Notes under the pieces: model-generated | Databases searched by the model: none | Seen by the model: only the letters and a program-made list of their open reading frames with translations | Told to the model about the DNA's origin: nothing | Position numbers and translations under genes: made by a program | DNA from: GWF2-33-9 sp964405755 | Lineage (GTDB): Bacteria; Bacteroidota; Ignavibacteria; Kapaibacteriales; UBA2268 | Length of the DNA stretch: 9,469 bases | Reading direction: 5' to 3' | Assembly: GCA_964405755.1 (NCBI GenBank) | Contig: CAYOPF010000099.1 | Location: forward strand, 1 to 9,469 | In this document: in pieces, positions 1-7,341 of the stretch | Layout of the letters: the number at the start of each line of letters is the position of its first letter | Position numbering within the stretch: the first letter of the stretch is position 1

Positions 1-10
1 CAATTAATAT

Positions 11-37
11 ATAATTATTACGGCCAGTAATAATTAT
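11..37. repeat. Perfect 11-bp inverted repeat downstream of the rluE remnant
   Basis: The arms ATAATTATTAC (11-21) and GTAATAATTAT (27-37) are exact reverse complements around a 5-nt GGCCA loop. A second small hairpin, ACTAC/GTAGT with five A's between (39-53), adjoins it. Both lie just past the rluE stop on the minus strand. They could form the 3' end structure of that transcript, but no T-tract follows on either strand, so an intrinsic terminator is only a possibility. Confidence 0.6.
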
Positions 38-77
38 TACTACAAAAAGTAGTTAAAATCGCTGTTATTACTACAAA
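34..77. repeat. 13-bp direct repeat, two copies 31 bp apart
   Basis: TTATTACTACAAA occurs at 34-46 and again at 65-77. The second copy overlaps the rluE stop codon and the first overlaps the right arm of the neighbouring inverted repeat. With only two copies in very A+T-rich DNA, a local duplication or chance are both possible. No function is assigned. Confidence 0.5.
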
Positions 78-657
78 TTCAGCAATTTATAAATCGTTTT
101 TTTGGAAAGAGAATTTTTCTCGTTTAATTTAATATCGTTGATGGAAAGATTCTCGATGGAATACCTTACTAACCTCAATGTTGGAAAACCGACTTTAGCT
201 GTCATTTTGCGAATCTGATGATTTTTGCCTTCTGTAATTGTAATTGAAGCCAGGAGGTTGGTACTTTGATGCGGTGGCGGATAGGCGGGTTCCTGTCCGG
301 CAAATGTGGTTCAGTAATTATTTTAGCACATTTAGCATCGACTTTAATGATTTTACCTTTTACATTAATTTCAACACCAGATTTTAGCTGGTCAAGATGT
401 GTTTGGTTGGGTATCCCTTCTATTTGAACAAAGTAAGTTTTTTGATGATTATTCAAAGGATCTAATATTTTGTTTTTTAAAAAATTATCATTAGTTAGAA
501 TAAGCAAGCCCTCGGAATCAAAGTCCAATCGACCAACAGGATAAATGTCATTCGAAAATATGAATAAATCTGAAAGAGTACTTTTATTTTCCACAGCACG
601 AAATTGGCTCAACACTCTAAATGGTTTATAAATAACATAATAATCAAAAATATTCAT
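71..657 (-). pseudogene. rluE: RluE-family 23S rRNA pseudouridine synthase, broken by a one-base frameshift
   Basis: This family converts a uridine of 23S rRNA to pseudouridine (U2457 in E. coli RluE). From the ATG at 657 the frame encodes 151 residues with the family hallmarks: an N-terminal YKPFRVLSQF, then PVGRLDFDSEGLLILTND containing the catalytic Asp (D45 of GRLD), KTYFVQIEG, and NPPIRHRIKVPTSWLQ. It then stops prematurely at 202. In the -1 frame the family C-terminus continues directly as TEGKNHQIRKM, then TAKVGFPTLRLVRY, then a short tail to a TAG at 71-73. One missing base near 235-237 explains this, next to a tandem TAATTG repeat (235-246, plus strand). The restored protein would be about 195 residues, normal for RluE. 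Whether the lesion is real or a sequencing error cannot be told from the sequence. No Shine-Dalgarno is evident before the ATG. The gene is divergent from the helicase gene. Confidence 0.9.
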
Positions 658-660
658 AAT

Positions 661-784
661 CGATGTAACTTTTTGAGTGTAAAAGACGTAATAGTCTACG
701 GTAGAGTATTAATAATTTGGACTTGCCATAACAAGTTCTGTGGATGGGGCTGTCGTGAGACAATCCCATCTTTTTTATTTTTTT
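661..784 (+). ncRNA. Candidate small RNA or structured leader ending in the orphan terminator
   Basis: Upstream of the terminator the region can fold into further hairpins. CTTTT (669-673) pairs with AAAAG (681-685). TCTA (695-698) pairs with TAGA (702-705). GGACTTG (719-725) pairs with CAAGTTC (732-738), with one G-T wobble and a CCATAA loop. No open reading frame of note starts here; the first ATG, at 663, is followed at once by TAA. The sequence matches no RNA family that I recognise: I see no tRNA, SRP RNA or common riboswitch core. The 5' end is a guess. The call rests on the terminator and would fall if no transcript is found. Confidence 0.3.
743..784 (+). terminator. Strong Rho-independent terminator in the divergent intergenic region, with no gene upstream of it
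   Basis: The stem starts with GATGGG (743-748) pairing with CCCATC (765-770), followed by a G-T wobble and a C/A mismatch, then TGTC (751-754) pairing with GACA (759-762). A GTGA tetraloop (755-758, GNRA type) closes it. A T-rich tract follows directly (771-784, 13 of 14 bases T). The T-tract places it on the plus strand. The rluE remnant points the other way and no credible plus-strand protein gene precedes it, so it must end a non-coding transcript or act as a leader attenuator 31 nt before the helicase start codon. Confidence 0.85.
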
Positions 785-800
785 CTTAATTTGCATTATT

Positions 801-806
801 TATAAA
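801..806 (+). promoter_or_regulatory. Possible -10 element of the helicase gene
   Basis: TATAAA lies ten bases before the helicase ATG, downstream of the orphan terminator. If it is used as a -10, transcription would start almost at the ATG and the message would have nearly no leader. That fits the absence of a Shine-Dalgarno there. No good -35 is visible, only the terminator T-tract. The alternative is an upstream promoter with read-through of the terminator. Confidence 0.2.
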
Positions 807-815
807 TCTCTTCTT

Positions 816-3800
816 ATGGAATACAATATTCAACAACAAAATGCTTTAGAAAACAATCTCCATCAGTTATTGATTGCCAATGCTGGGTCGGGAAAAACCG
901 CAGTATTAGTCGAAAAATTCTATCACTTAATTGCAGAGCGTCCACTTGATGAAATTCAACGAGTTGTGGCAATTACTTTTACCAGAAAAGCTGCCTCAGA
1001 AATGCGTGAAAGAATTGTACAAACATTAAATCGGCAAATTGAGAACATTGGTAGTGTTGATAAAAACGATGTGTATATGAAGTTGGTTATGATGAGGGAG
1101 AGAATTTCGAGTGCCAAAATTCAAACAATACATAGTTTTTGTCAAGAGATTTTATCTGAGTATGCTGTTAATATTGGCTATAATCCAAATTTTTCGGTCA
1201 TAGAAGAATATCAATTCAAAAAAATATATTTAGAATATTTCGACGATACGCTTGAAGACGTGATGGAGTTGGATGAAAACTATAAATTCATATTTGAAGT
1301 TATTTCCGAAAGCAAATTTAATGAACTTGTTAAAATGATGGTAGATAATTCCATTTTGCTTAACGATGTGGAGGGGTTTTATAATCAATCCAACCAAGAA
1401 ATTATGGAAGAAATATTTTCGGGCTATATAGAGATTATAACTGATTTTTTAACCAAAAATAAAGATTCTATCCAAAGCAATACAAACTTGTTTTCTCCTA
1501 AAAATCAGGATAAAATGGAAATTCTTTTTAATATTTTGACTCAATTGGACTTGCACATTTCCAAAAAAGATTTGCATCAACTATACATTTTACTTAGTGA
1601 TTTAAAAAAGCTGAAATATGTGGGCAATTCATTATATATCAAAGCAATATTATCTAATCAAGAATACGAATTCGTGGGTAATCTTCTAAAAGAGTTAGAG
1701 AGTTTAACCAAATCTGGGAATAATGATAATATAGTTGTTTTCTTTGAACTTATGCGTAATATTGCGAGTTTTGCACGATCATTATATCAAAAAATTGAAA
1801 ATTATAAGCGACGGAATTCTTTAATTACATACAACGATATGATTTATAAAGTAATTGAATTACTTGAAAATGATGAAATAGTTGCAAAACTTTCTGAAAA
1901 ATACGATTACTTTTTAATTGATGAGTTCCAGGATACTGATGCTAAACAATTTGAGATTTTTCAGAAACTAGCTTTTTCGTTAGGAAAAACACATAAATTT
2001 TTATTTTTAGTTGGAGATCCAAAACAAAGTATTTATGGCTTCCGCAATGCCGATGTTCGCGTGATTAATTCGGCAAGCAAACTTATGGAGGAAAAGAATA
2101 GGGAACTAATAAAATACTCTGACCAAAACCCCAAAGCTGCTTTTCACAGTATTATTACTGAACAGAATTTTGGTAAATTGGAACTTTCGAGTAGCTACAG
2201 GCTGAATGTTGCTAATGCTGCATTTGTTAATCATATCTTCAGCAAACTAATGACTAATTCTTCGAGTACAGGTTTTGAAGTTGACTACAATCACCTAAAT
2301 TATTCAAGGTATAACCCCTATTTTAATACTAATACAAAAATGCTCTCGCCATATTTATCTGAGCTATTCAAATACGGTTCAGTGAAATTTTTGAATACAA
2401 TTATCATCGAGCAGAACCCAGAGAAGAATAATGAGCAATCATCCGAAAATGAGTCTGAAGAAAATACTAATCAAAACGAAACAATCAATAAAGAAAGGGA
2501 TAATCTTGATGAAGCCAATTCTGTTAGCGATTATATCAAGTATATTATCAATAATAAAGTTCAGATTTATGATACAAAACTGAAAGCAGAACGTGAACTT
2601 GTTTTTTCTGATATTGCTATTTTGGTTCGTAAGAACAGCTTAATAAATAATCTCGTGAAAGCATTGGACCGAAACGGAATACCATTTAATTTAACTGGTG
2701 CTGAGGATTTTTTCGAAACGCAGGAAATTATTGATATATTATCATTTCTAAGATTTATACATAATCCAAATGATAATTATTATTTTATGTCAGTTCTCAA
2801 ATCTTACTTCTTTAATTTGGAAGACCAAGTTTTATACAACATTATTTCAAATGATTCAATAAATAGCGGTTCTTTTTGGAATATATTTTTAAAACATACC
2901 AATAAAAAAGAGAACATAAATCCAAAGGTTAATAGAGTACAATCCATTTTAAATGAAATATTTATTAAAAAAGAATTCTACACTGTTAAAGATTTAGTTA
3001 CTAATATACTTAGAATTACAAATTATGAGGAAATGTTTGTAAATTTCCCTTCAAGAAATATTATCTACAAAAATATAAATAAGTTCAAAACTCTGGTCGA
3101 TCGTATTTGTTCCACTGGAATTAATTCAGTTGGCGAATTATTGTACGAATTGGAATTAATTCAAGAATCGTCGGAGATTAGTTCCGAATTAGAAATATCC
3201 CCCGAAAATGCTGTAAACATTCTAACGATGCACAAAGCGAAAGGGTTGGAATTTCCTGTTGTTTTCATTTACCACGCAGACTTTTCTACAAATCTGCAGA
3301 CACGACTAACATTTTTTAACAACAAATTCCCGAATATCAAATATAATATTTTAGCAAATTCAAGAGAGGATGCCACTTCACCCTTGTATTCATTCATTAA
3401 AAAACGTCAGCAATTAATCGAATATGAAGAAGAAAAACGTTTGTTTTATGTGGCAGCAACAAGAGCAAAGGATTTGCTAATAATATCTAGTTTAATTAAA
3501 AAAGATAAAGATGGAGATTATTCTAAATCGATGAGCAAAGGTTTTGGTTCATTCTACTTTCCAATTCTTTATAAGAATCATTTAGAAAATGGTAAATTTG
3601 TTTTTACACTCGACTTTAGTGATGATAATAATCAGGAATTAGGTTCAGATAATCTATCAAGTTTCGAAAAGGATCAAATAATTGAAAAATCAGAAACCCT
3701 AAATATTTCCTTACCAGACCAAGATACTAGAAGTCAGTTGATAACAATACCTATAGAAATATTGAATAATTTTAGTTACAAACAAGATTTGGATTACTCT

Positions 3801-4592
3801 GAGGACAGAAAGACAATAAATCCAATAGTATTGACCCAAAAAGTAGAATACCCCAATCAGGATCAACATATTTCGGCTACAAGAATTCAGCAGTACCATA
3901 AGGACAAAAAGGAATATTTTTTAAAGTATATTGTTGGTTTTAATTTAGACTATCTTGAATTATTAGAAAAAGAATCAACTAACTTTAAAGAAGGTTTGAG
4001 AGGCAAAGAACGAGGAACAATAATTCATAATATAATTGCTAATATACATAATTGGTGCCAAAGTGGAAATATAAACAGCGAATATTTACGATTAGAAATA
4101 ACAAAACACTTGAATAAGGAAGTCCAACCCGAGATTATTGACGATATCGAGGATGAGATCGTAAGAGTATTTTCAACTGAATATATTAAAGATAGAATTG
4201 ATACTATTTTAAAATCCAAGCTTGAAATACCATTTTATTATTATTGGGATGGACGTTATGTAGATATTGTTTTGGATTTGCTTTTTCAGGACGAAAACGG
4301 TAATTATGAAATTTGGGATTGGAAAAATAACAAAATTGATTCTGACGATGAATATTTAGCCAAAGTAGATTATTATTCCTTACAAATGAAATTCTATTCT
4401 TTAATACTATCAAAGCAAAATATCGACCAAAATAGATTTGTAGCCAGATTATTCTTTACTCGATTAGCAGGCAAGGATAATCGCTGGATGAAGGTTTTGG
4501 AATGGAACCGAGATGAACTAAATGAGTTCGAAAATGAAATGAAAGTTATTTCGGATGAAATGTACAACATAAAATCCATTTCTTTTGATTAA
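816..4592 (+). CDS. addA: AddA/RecB-type UvrD-family helicase with C-terminal PD-(D/E)XK nuclease
   Basis: This 1258-residue enzyme probably unwinds and degrades double-strand DNA ends for recombinational repair. All superfamily 1A helicase motifs are visible: a Q-motif-like NIQQQNA at the N-terminus, Walker A ANAGSGKT (21-28), Ia AITFTRKAASEMRERI (52-67), TIHSFC (104-109), Walker B DEFQD (369-373), III GDPKQSIYGFR (400-410), IV SSSYR (458-462), V TMHKAKGLEF (804-813) and VI RLFYVAATRAK (875-885). The C-terminus carries a RecB-like nuclease: SATRIQQY (from 1020), H1071 in GTIIHN, D1154 in DIVLDLL, D1168 and K1170 in WDWKN, and Q1190-x3-Y1194. The length matches AddA (about 1230). The ATG at 816 places the Q motif at the very N-terminus, as expected. 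A hydrophilic Glu/Asn/Ser-rich segment (about 534-569) looks like a flexible insert. No AddB partner gene is in the window. The gene is followed after 33 bp by the biotin carboxylase gene, with which it may share a transcript. Confidence 0.9.
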   Translation: MEYNIQQQNALENNLHQLLIANAGSGKTAVLVEKFYHLIAERPLDEIQRVVAITFTRKAASEMRERIVQTLNRQIENIGSVDKNDVYMKLVMMRERISSAKIQTIHSFCQEILSEYAVNIGYNPNFSVIEEYQFKKIYLEYFDDTLEDVMELDENYKFIFEVISESKFNELVKMMVDNSILLNDVEGFYNQSNQEIMEEIFSGYIEIITDFLTKNKDSIQSNTNLFSPKNQDKMEILFNILTQLDLHISKKDLHQLYILLSDLKKLKYVGNSLYIKAILSNQEYEFVGNLLKELESLTKSGNNDNIVVFFELMRNIASFARSLYQKIENYKRRNSLITYNDMIYKVIELLENDEIVAKLSEKYDYFLIDEFQDTDAKQFEIFQKLAFSLGKTHKFLFLVGDPKQSIYGFRNADVRVINSASKLMEEKNRELIKYSDQNPKAAFHSIITEQNFGKLELSSSYRLNVANAAFVNHIFSKLMTNSSSTGFEVDYNHLNYSRYNPYFNTNTKMLSPYLSELFKYGSVKFLNTIIIEQNPEKNNEQSSENESEENTNQNETINKERDNLDEANSVSDYIKYIINNKVQIYDTKLKAERELVFSDIAILVRKNSLINNLVKALDRNGIPFNLTGAEDFFETQEIIDILSFLRFIHNPNDNYYFMSVLKSYFFNLEDQVLYNIISNDSINSGSFWNIFLKHTNKKENINPKVNRVQSILNEIFIKKEFYTVKDLVTNILRITNYEEMFVNFPSRNIIYKNINKFKTLVDRICSTGINSVGELLYELELIQESSEISSELEISPENAVNILTMHKAKGLEFPVVFIYHADFSTNLQTRLTFFNNKFPNIKYNILANSREDATSPLYSFIKKRQQLIEYEEEKRLFYVAATRAKDLLIISSLIKKDKDGDYSKSMSKGFGSFYFPILYKNHLENGKFVFTLDFSDDNNQELGSDNLSSFEKDQIIEKSETLNISLPDQDTRSQLITIPIEILNNFSYKQDLDYSEDRKTINPIVLTQKVEYPNQDQHISATRIQQYHKDKKEYFLKYIVGFNLDYLELLEKESTNFKEGLRGKERGTIIHNIIANIHNWCQSGNINSEYLRLEITKHLNKEVQPEIIDDIEDEIVRVFSTEYIKDRIDTILKSKLEIPFYYYWDGRYVDIVLDLLFQDENGNYEIWDWKNNKIDSDDEYLAKVDYYSLQMKFYSLILSKQNIDQNRFVARLFFTRLAGKDNRWMKVLEWNRDELNEFENEMKVISDEMYNIKSISFD

Positions 4593-4616
4593 TTTACTAA
4601 TTGATAATTTGCAAAC

Positions 4617-4620
4617 GGAG
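4617..4620 (+). promoter_or_regulatory. Shine-Dalgarno GGAG that fixes a TTG start
   Basis: GGAG lies five bases before the TTG at 4626. From that TTG the protein begins MFKKILIANRGEIA, exactly the conserved biotin carboxylase N-terminus, so the TTG start is well supported. Most other genes in the window show no comparable ribosome binding site, so a strong one may compensate for the weak initiation codon. Confidence 0.75.
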
Positions 4621-4625
4621 AAAAT

Positions 4626-6113
4626 TTGTTCAAGAAAATATTAATAGCAAACCGAGGAGAAATTGCAGTCCGTATAATTCGATCTCTTAAAGAAATGGGG
4701 ATAACAACATTGGCTGTATATTCCGAGGCAGACAAAAATGCTTTGCATAAAGAGATGGCTGATGAAGCTATATTTATTGGAGAATCCAAAGCTTCGGAAT
4801 CATACTTAAATCAGGAAAAGATAATACAAACTGCATTGGAAAATGGATGCGATGCAATCCATCCTGGCTATGGTTTTCTCTCGGAAAAATGGGAATTCAA
4901 CAAAAAAGTAGTAGAATCAGGTCTCTCATTTATAGGTCCCAATTGGCAAGCTATGAAATTGCTTGGTTCTAAAGTGCAATCTCGAATTGCAATGATTGAA
5001 GCCGGAGTTCCAGTTTGCCCAGGTATGAAGGGGGGTAGCAAGGATTTTGATGAATTCGATAGAATTGCCTTAGAAATTGGTTTTCCCGTTCTCGTTAAAG
5101 CTTCCGACGGAGGTGGAGGCAAAGGTATGAGAGTCGTTTGGACGATAGAAGATTTGAAACCTGCTGTCGAAGCCGCAATGAGGGAATCTATCTCCGCTTT
5201 TGGTAGCGATGTGATTTTTCTCGAGAAATACATTCAATCTCCTCGCCATATTGAGTTCCAAATAGCTTGCGACAAGCATGGCAATGCAATACATCTAAAT
5301 GAACGTGAATGCTCCATCCAACGCCGTCATCAAAAAATAATTGAAGAAACACCTTCGCCGATTATGACTCCTGAGTTGCGAAAACAAATGGGAGAAACTG
5401 CAATTCGCGTTGCTCAGGCTGCGAATTACGACAATATTGGTACTGTGGAATTCTTAGTTGATAATAATCTTAATTATTATTTCCTCGAAGTGAATGCTCG
5501 TATTCAAGTAGAGCATCCCGTTACTGAATTGACTACTGGGATAGATTTGGTTAAGCTTCAAGTTAATATAGCAAACGGTGATAAATTGCCATACACTCAA
5601 TCGGAAATTAAGCAGATGGGTCATTCCACAGAATGTAGAATTTATGCCGAAGATCCAGATAATAACTATTTTCCAAGTCCTGGATTAATTACATATTTCC
5701 AAGAACCTAAGGGAGTTGGCGTAAGATACGATAACGGCGTTAAGCAAGGTTTCGAAGTACCAATTCATTATGATCCAATTTTGGCAAAACTTATTACTTT
5801 TGGTGAGAATCGTGAGGAATCTCGAATTAGAATGATTAATGCGCTGAAAGAAAATGTTATTTTCGGAGTTAAAACTTCAAATGCATTTATGATAGAAGTT
5901 CTTCAACATCCGGAATATACCAAGGGTAATATTAATACTGGATTTTTACAAGATTTCCAAATTTCCTCGAAGCCGTCCGAAAATATTCAACATGCTGCAA
6001 TGGCAATTGCTGGTTTACAATCGACTTCACAAAAGAGAAATACTATTCATATACAAAACAATTCAGTTCAATCAAACCCATGGTTAGAAATCGGCAAGTG
6101 GGAAATAATTTAA
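4626..6113 (+). CDS. accC: Biotin carboxylase subunit of acetyl-/acyl-CoA carboxylase (TTG start)
   Basis: This ATP-grasp enzyme carboxylates the biotin carried by its partner protein, using ATP and bicarbonate. Visible features are the N-terminal KKILIANRGEIAVRI, HPGYGFLSE (79-87), K116, KASDGGGGKGMRV with the glycine-rich ATP loop (158-170), ECSIQRRHQKIIEE (about 228-241), GTVEFL, and EVNARIQVEHPVTE with E288, N290, R292 and E296, which fall at the same numbers as in E. coli AccC. RIYAEDP follows. At 495 residues it is about 45 longer than E. coli AccC (449). The tail ends PWLEIGKWEII, resembling the Trp-containing linker of fused acyl-CoA carboxylase alpha chains (propionyl- or methylcrotonyl-CoA type). 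The carrier gene starts 13 bp downstream. The carboxyltransferase is not in the window, so the acyl-CoA substrate (acetyl, propionyl or other) cannot be assigned. Confidence 0.95.
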   Translation: MFKKILIANRGEIAVRIIRSLKEMGITTLAVYSEADKNALHKEMADEAIFIGESKASESYLNQEKIIQTALENGCDAIHPGYGFLSEKWEFNKKVVESGLSFIGPNWQAMKLLGSKVQSRIAMIEAGVPVCPGMKGGSKDFDEFDRIALEIGFPVLVKASDGGGGKGMRVVWTIEDLKPAVEAAMRESISAFGSDVIFLEKYIQSPRHIEFQIACDKHGNAIHLNERECSIQRRHQKIIEETPSPIMTPELRKQMGETAIRVAQAANYDNIGTVEFLVDNNLNYYFLEVNARIQVEHPVTELTTGIDLVKLQVNIANGDKLPYTQSEIKQMGHSTECRIYAEDPDNNYFPSPGLITYFQEPKGVGVRYDNGVKQGFEVPIHYDPILAKLITFGENREESRIRMINALKENVIFGVKTSNAFMIEVLQHPEYTKGNINTGFLQDFQISSKPSENIQHAAMAIAGLQSTSQKRNTIHIQNNSVQSNPWLEIGKWEII

Positions 6114-6126
6114 AAGAGTTAAAAAT

Positions 6127-6618
6127 ATGAAAATAAAATATAATAATCACATTTATGCAATTGGAAGCAAAAACCAAAACAATGAATTAATTGCCTCGAT
6201 AAACAATAATTCTGTTAAATATCAATTCGAAAAAGTTGATGATAATCTTTCTTATATTTGGATTGATGGAATTAAACATAAGGCATATAGTGCAACTGAT
6301 AAAAAAGGTGTATTCATATGGATTGATGGTTATTCTTTCAAATTTGATTTAGTTGATGACGACCGAGAAGAATCAATTGATAACGAAAACCTAAACCGAC
6401 AAGAAGTTACTGCTCCTATGCCAGGGAATATTGTTAAAATTATGGTAGAAGAAAATCAAGTAATTGGAGAAGCAACTCCGTTATTAATTGTCGAAGCTAT
6501 GAAAATGGAAACAACATTATATTCACAAATTTCGGGTTACATCAAAGAAATAAACTGTAACGAAAAAGAACAAGTGGATAGCGACAAAATTTTGATCGTA
6601 ATCGAAAAGAAAGAATAG
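6127..6618 (+). CDS. Biotin carboxyl carrier protein of acyl-CoA carboxylase
   Basis: This 163-residue protein carries the biotin that the upstream enzyme carboxylates and a carboxyltransferase uses. The C-terminal biotinyl domain (about 92-163) has the expected TAPMPGNIVKIMVEENQVI segment and the biotinylation motif EAMKMET with K126 as acceptor. The N-terminal 80 residues are not a biotinyl domain. They contain two similar beta-hairpin-like segments (YIWIDGIKHKAY and FIWIDGYSFKF) and resemble the region joining carboxylase and carrier in fused alpha chains. The ATG lies 13 bp after the biotin carboxylase stop, with a weak AAGAG (6114-6118) before it, so the two are probably co-transcribed and made together. 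It differs from classic E. coli AccB, so I give no symbol. A terminator follows about 30 bp downstream. Confidence 0.92.
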   Translation: MKIKYNNHIYAIGSKNQNNELIASINNNSVKYQFEKVDDNLSYIWIDGIKHKAYSATDKKGVFIWIDGYSFKFDLVDDDREESIDNENLNRQEVTAPMPGNIVKIMVEENQVIGEATPLLIVEAMKMETTLYSQISGYIKEINCNEKEQVDSDKILIVIEKKE

Positions 6619-6647
6619 ATTTCTTATAGTCAAGACATCATCTAACT

Positions 6648-6668
6648 AGTTGAAAAGTTCAACTTTTT
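6648..6668 (+). terminator. Intrinsic terminator after the carboxylase genes
   Basis: AGTTGAA (6648-6654) pairs with TTCAACT (6658-6664) across a three-base AAG loop, followed by a short T-run and further pyrimidines. It lies in the 57-bp gap between two converging transcription units. The T-run lies on the plus-strand side only, so it best terminates the helicase/carboxylase transcript. The stem is short and A+T-rich, so strength is uncertain. Confidence 0.65.
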
Positions 6669-6675
6669 CTTTCAA

Positions 6676-7341
6676 TTATTCAGCAATTGCAGTTATTCTT
6701 AAATCAATATATCCTTTTAATTGAGCAAAGAGCTGATCTCCATCCTTCAATTTTCCAACACCTTCGGGTGTGCCCGTAAATATTATATCCCCAGGTTCTA
6801 AATCATAAATTGAAGACAAAAATTCAATTAACTCACCAACAGTATAAATCATATCCAATGTGTTGCCAATTTGACGGGTTTCGTTGTTGATTTTCAATTC
6901 AAATTCGAAATCATTTTTGTTTCTTTCAAAATTGTCTATAGGAACAACTCTAGAGATTGGAGCAGATGTGCGAAATCCCTTAGCAATTGCCCAAGGAAGC
7001 CCTTTTTCTTTGGCATATTTTTGCAAATCCCTCAGTGTAGCATCAATTCCAACAGCAAAGCCAGCAATATAATCCCAGGAATCTTCTTTGCTTACATTTT
7101 TACATTCTCGTCCAATTACAACTACTAATTCCACTTCATGATGGACTTCATTCGAGATTTTTGGTAATAGAATTACGCCTCCATCAGGAACATAACTCGA
7201 CGATGGTTTTATAAAAATGATCTTTTCTCCACGCTTAAGAGTTGAACCCATTTCGCGAGCGTGTTTATCATAATTTTGTCCGATGCCAAACATCGTTCCA
7301 ACTGGCATAGTTTTGCCATTAGTAAACACTAATTCTTTCAT
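6676..7341 (-). CDS. Fumarylacetoacetate hydrolase (FAH) family protein, acylpyruvase/FAHD1-like
   Basis: FAH-fold enzymes use a divalent metal to cleave C-C bonds or decarboxylate beta-diketo acids; close relatives include FAHD1 (acylpyruvase/oxaloacetate decarboxylase) and YcgM. The 221-residue length equals the single-domain members. Visible motifs are GIGQNYDKHAREMG (19-32), FIKPSSSYV, HHEVELVVVIG (67-77) with metal ligands E69 and E71, GIDATLRDLQ with D100, GLPWAIAKGF, and FTGTPEGVG near the C-terminus. The fold and metal site are intact, but the exact substrate cannot be read from sequence. Its ATG overlaps the rlmB stop by four bases (ATGA), so translation is probably coupled to rlmB. 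It is the last gene of the leftward string, and no T-tract follows it on its own strand. Confidence 0.92.
   Translation of the reverse strand: MKELVFTNGKTMPVGTMFGIGQNYDKHAREMGSTLKRGEKIIFIKPSSSYVPDGGVILLPKISNEVHHEVELVVVIGRECKNVSKEDSWDYIAGFAVGIDATLRDLQKYAKEKGLPWAIAKGFRTSAPISRVVPIDNFERNKNDFEFELKINNETRQIGNTLDMIYTVGELIEFLSSIYDLEPGDIIFTGTPEGVGKLKDGDQLFAQLKGYIDLRITAIAE

Noticed and set aside
34..77. CRISPR array or phage attachment site from the 13-bp direct repeat
   Set aside because: There are only two short A+T-rich copies, with no cas genes, integrase or tRNA nearby.
216..236. Programmed -1 frameshifting in rluE on the A5 run (GGCAAAAATC on the minus strand)
   Set aside because: The conserved TEGK segment precedes the A-run in the restored frame; slipping at the run would leave LQKAK in place of LTEGK. 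No classic slippery heptamer is in phase.
604..789. A 61-residue plus-strand reading frame running across the rluE start and into the orphan terminator
   Set aside because: It overlaps the well-supported rluE coding start in antisense, has no family resemblance and runs through the terminator hairpin and T-tract, which genes do not normally encode.
816..4592. A stand-alone antiphage helicase-nuclease
   Set aside because: The motif order and length match the AddA repair family, and the neighbours are core metabolism and RNA modification with no mobile or defence genes.
3711..5294. Several minus-strand frames of 60-120 residues opposite the helicase and biotin carboxylase genes
   Set aside because: They are antisense shadows of strongly conserved coding sequence, with no recognisable motifs.
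6871..7128. Two overlapping plus-strand frames opposite the FAH-family gene
   Set aside because: The minus-strand frame has all FAH motifs; the opposite frames are low-complexity Phe/Ser-rich shadows.
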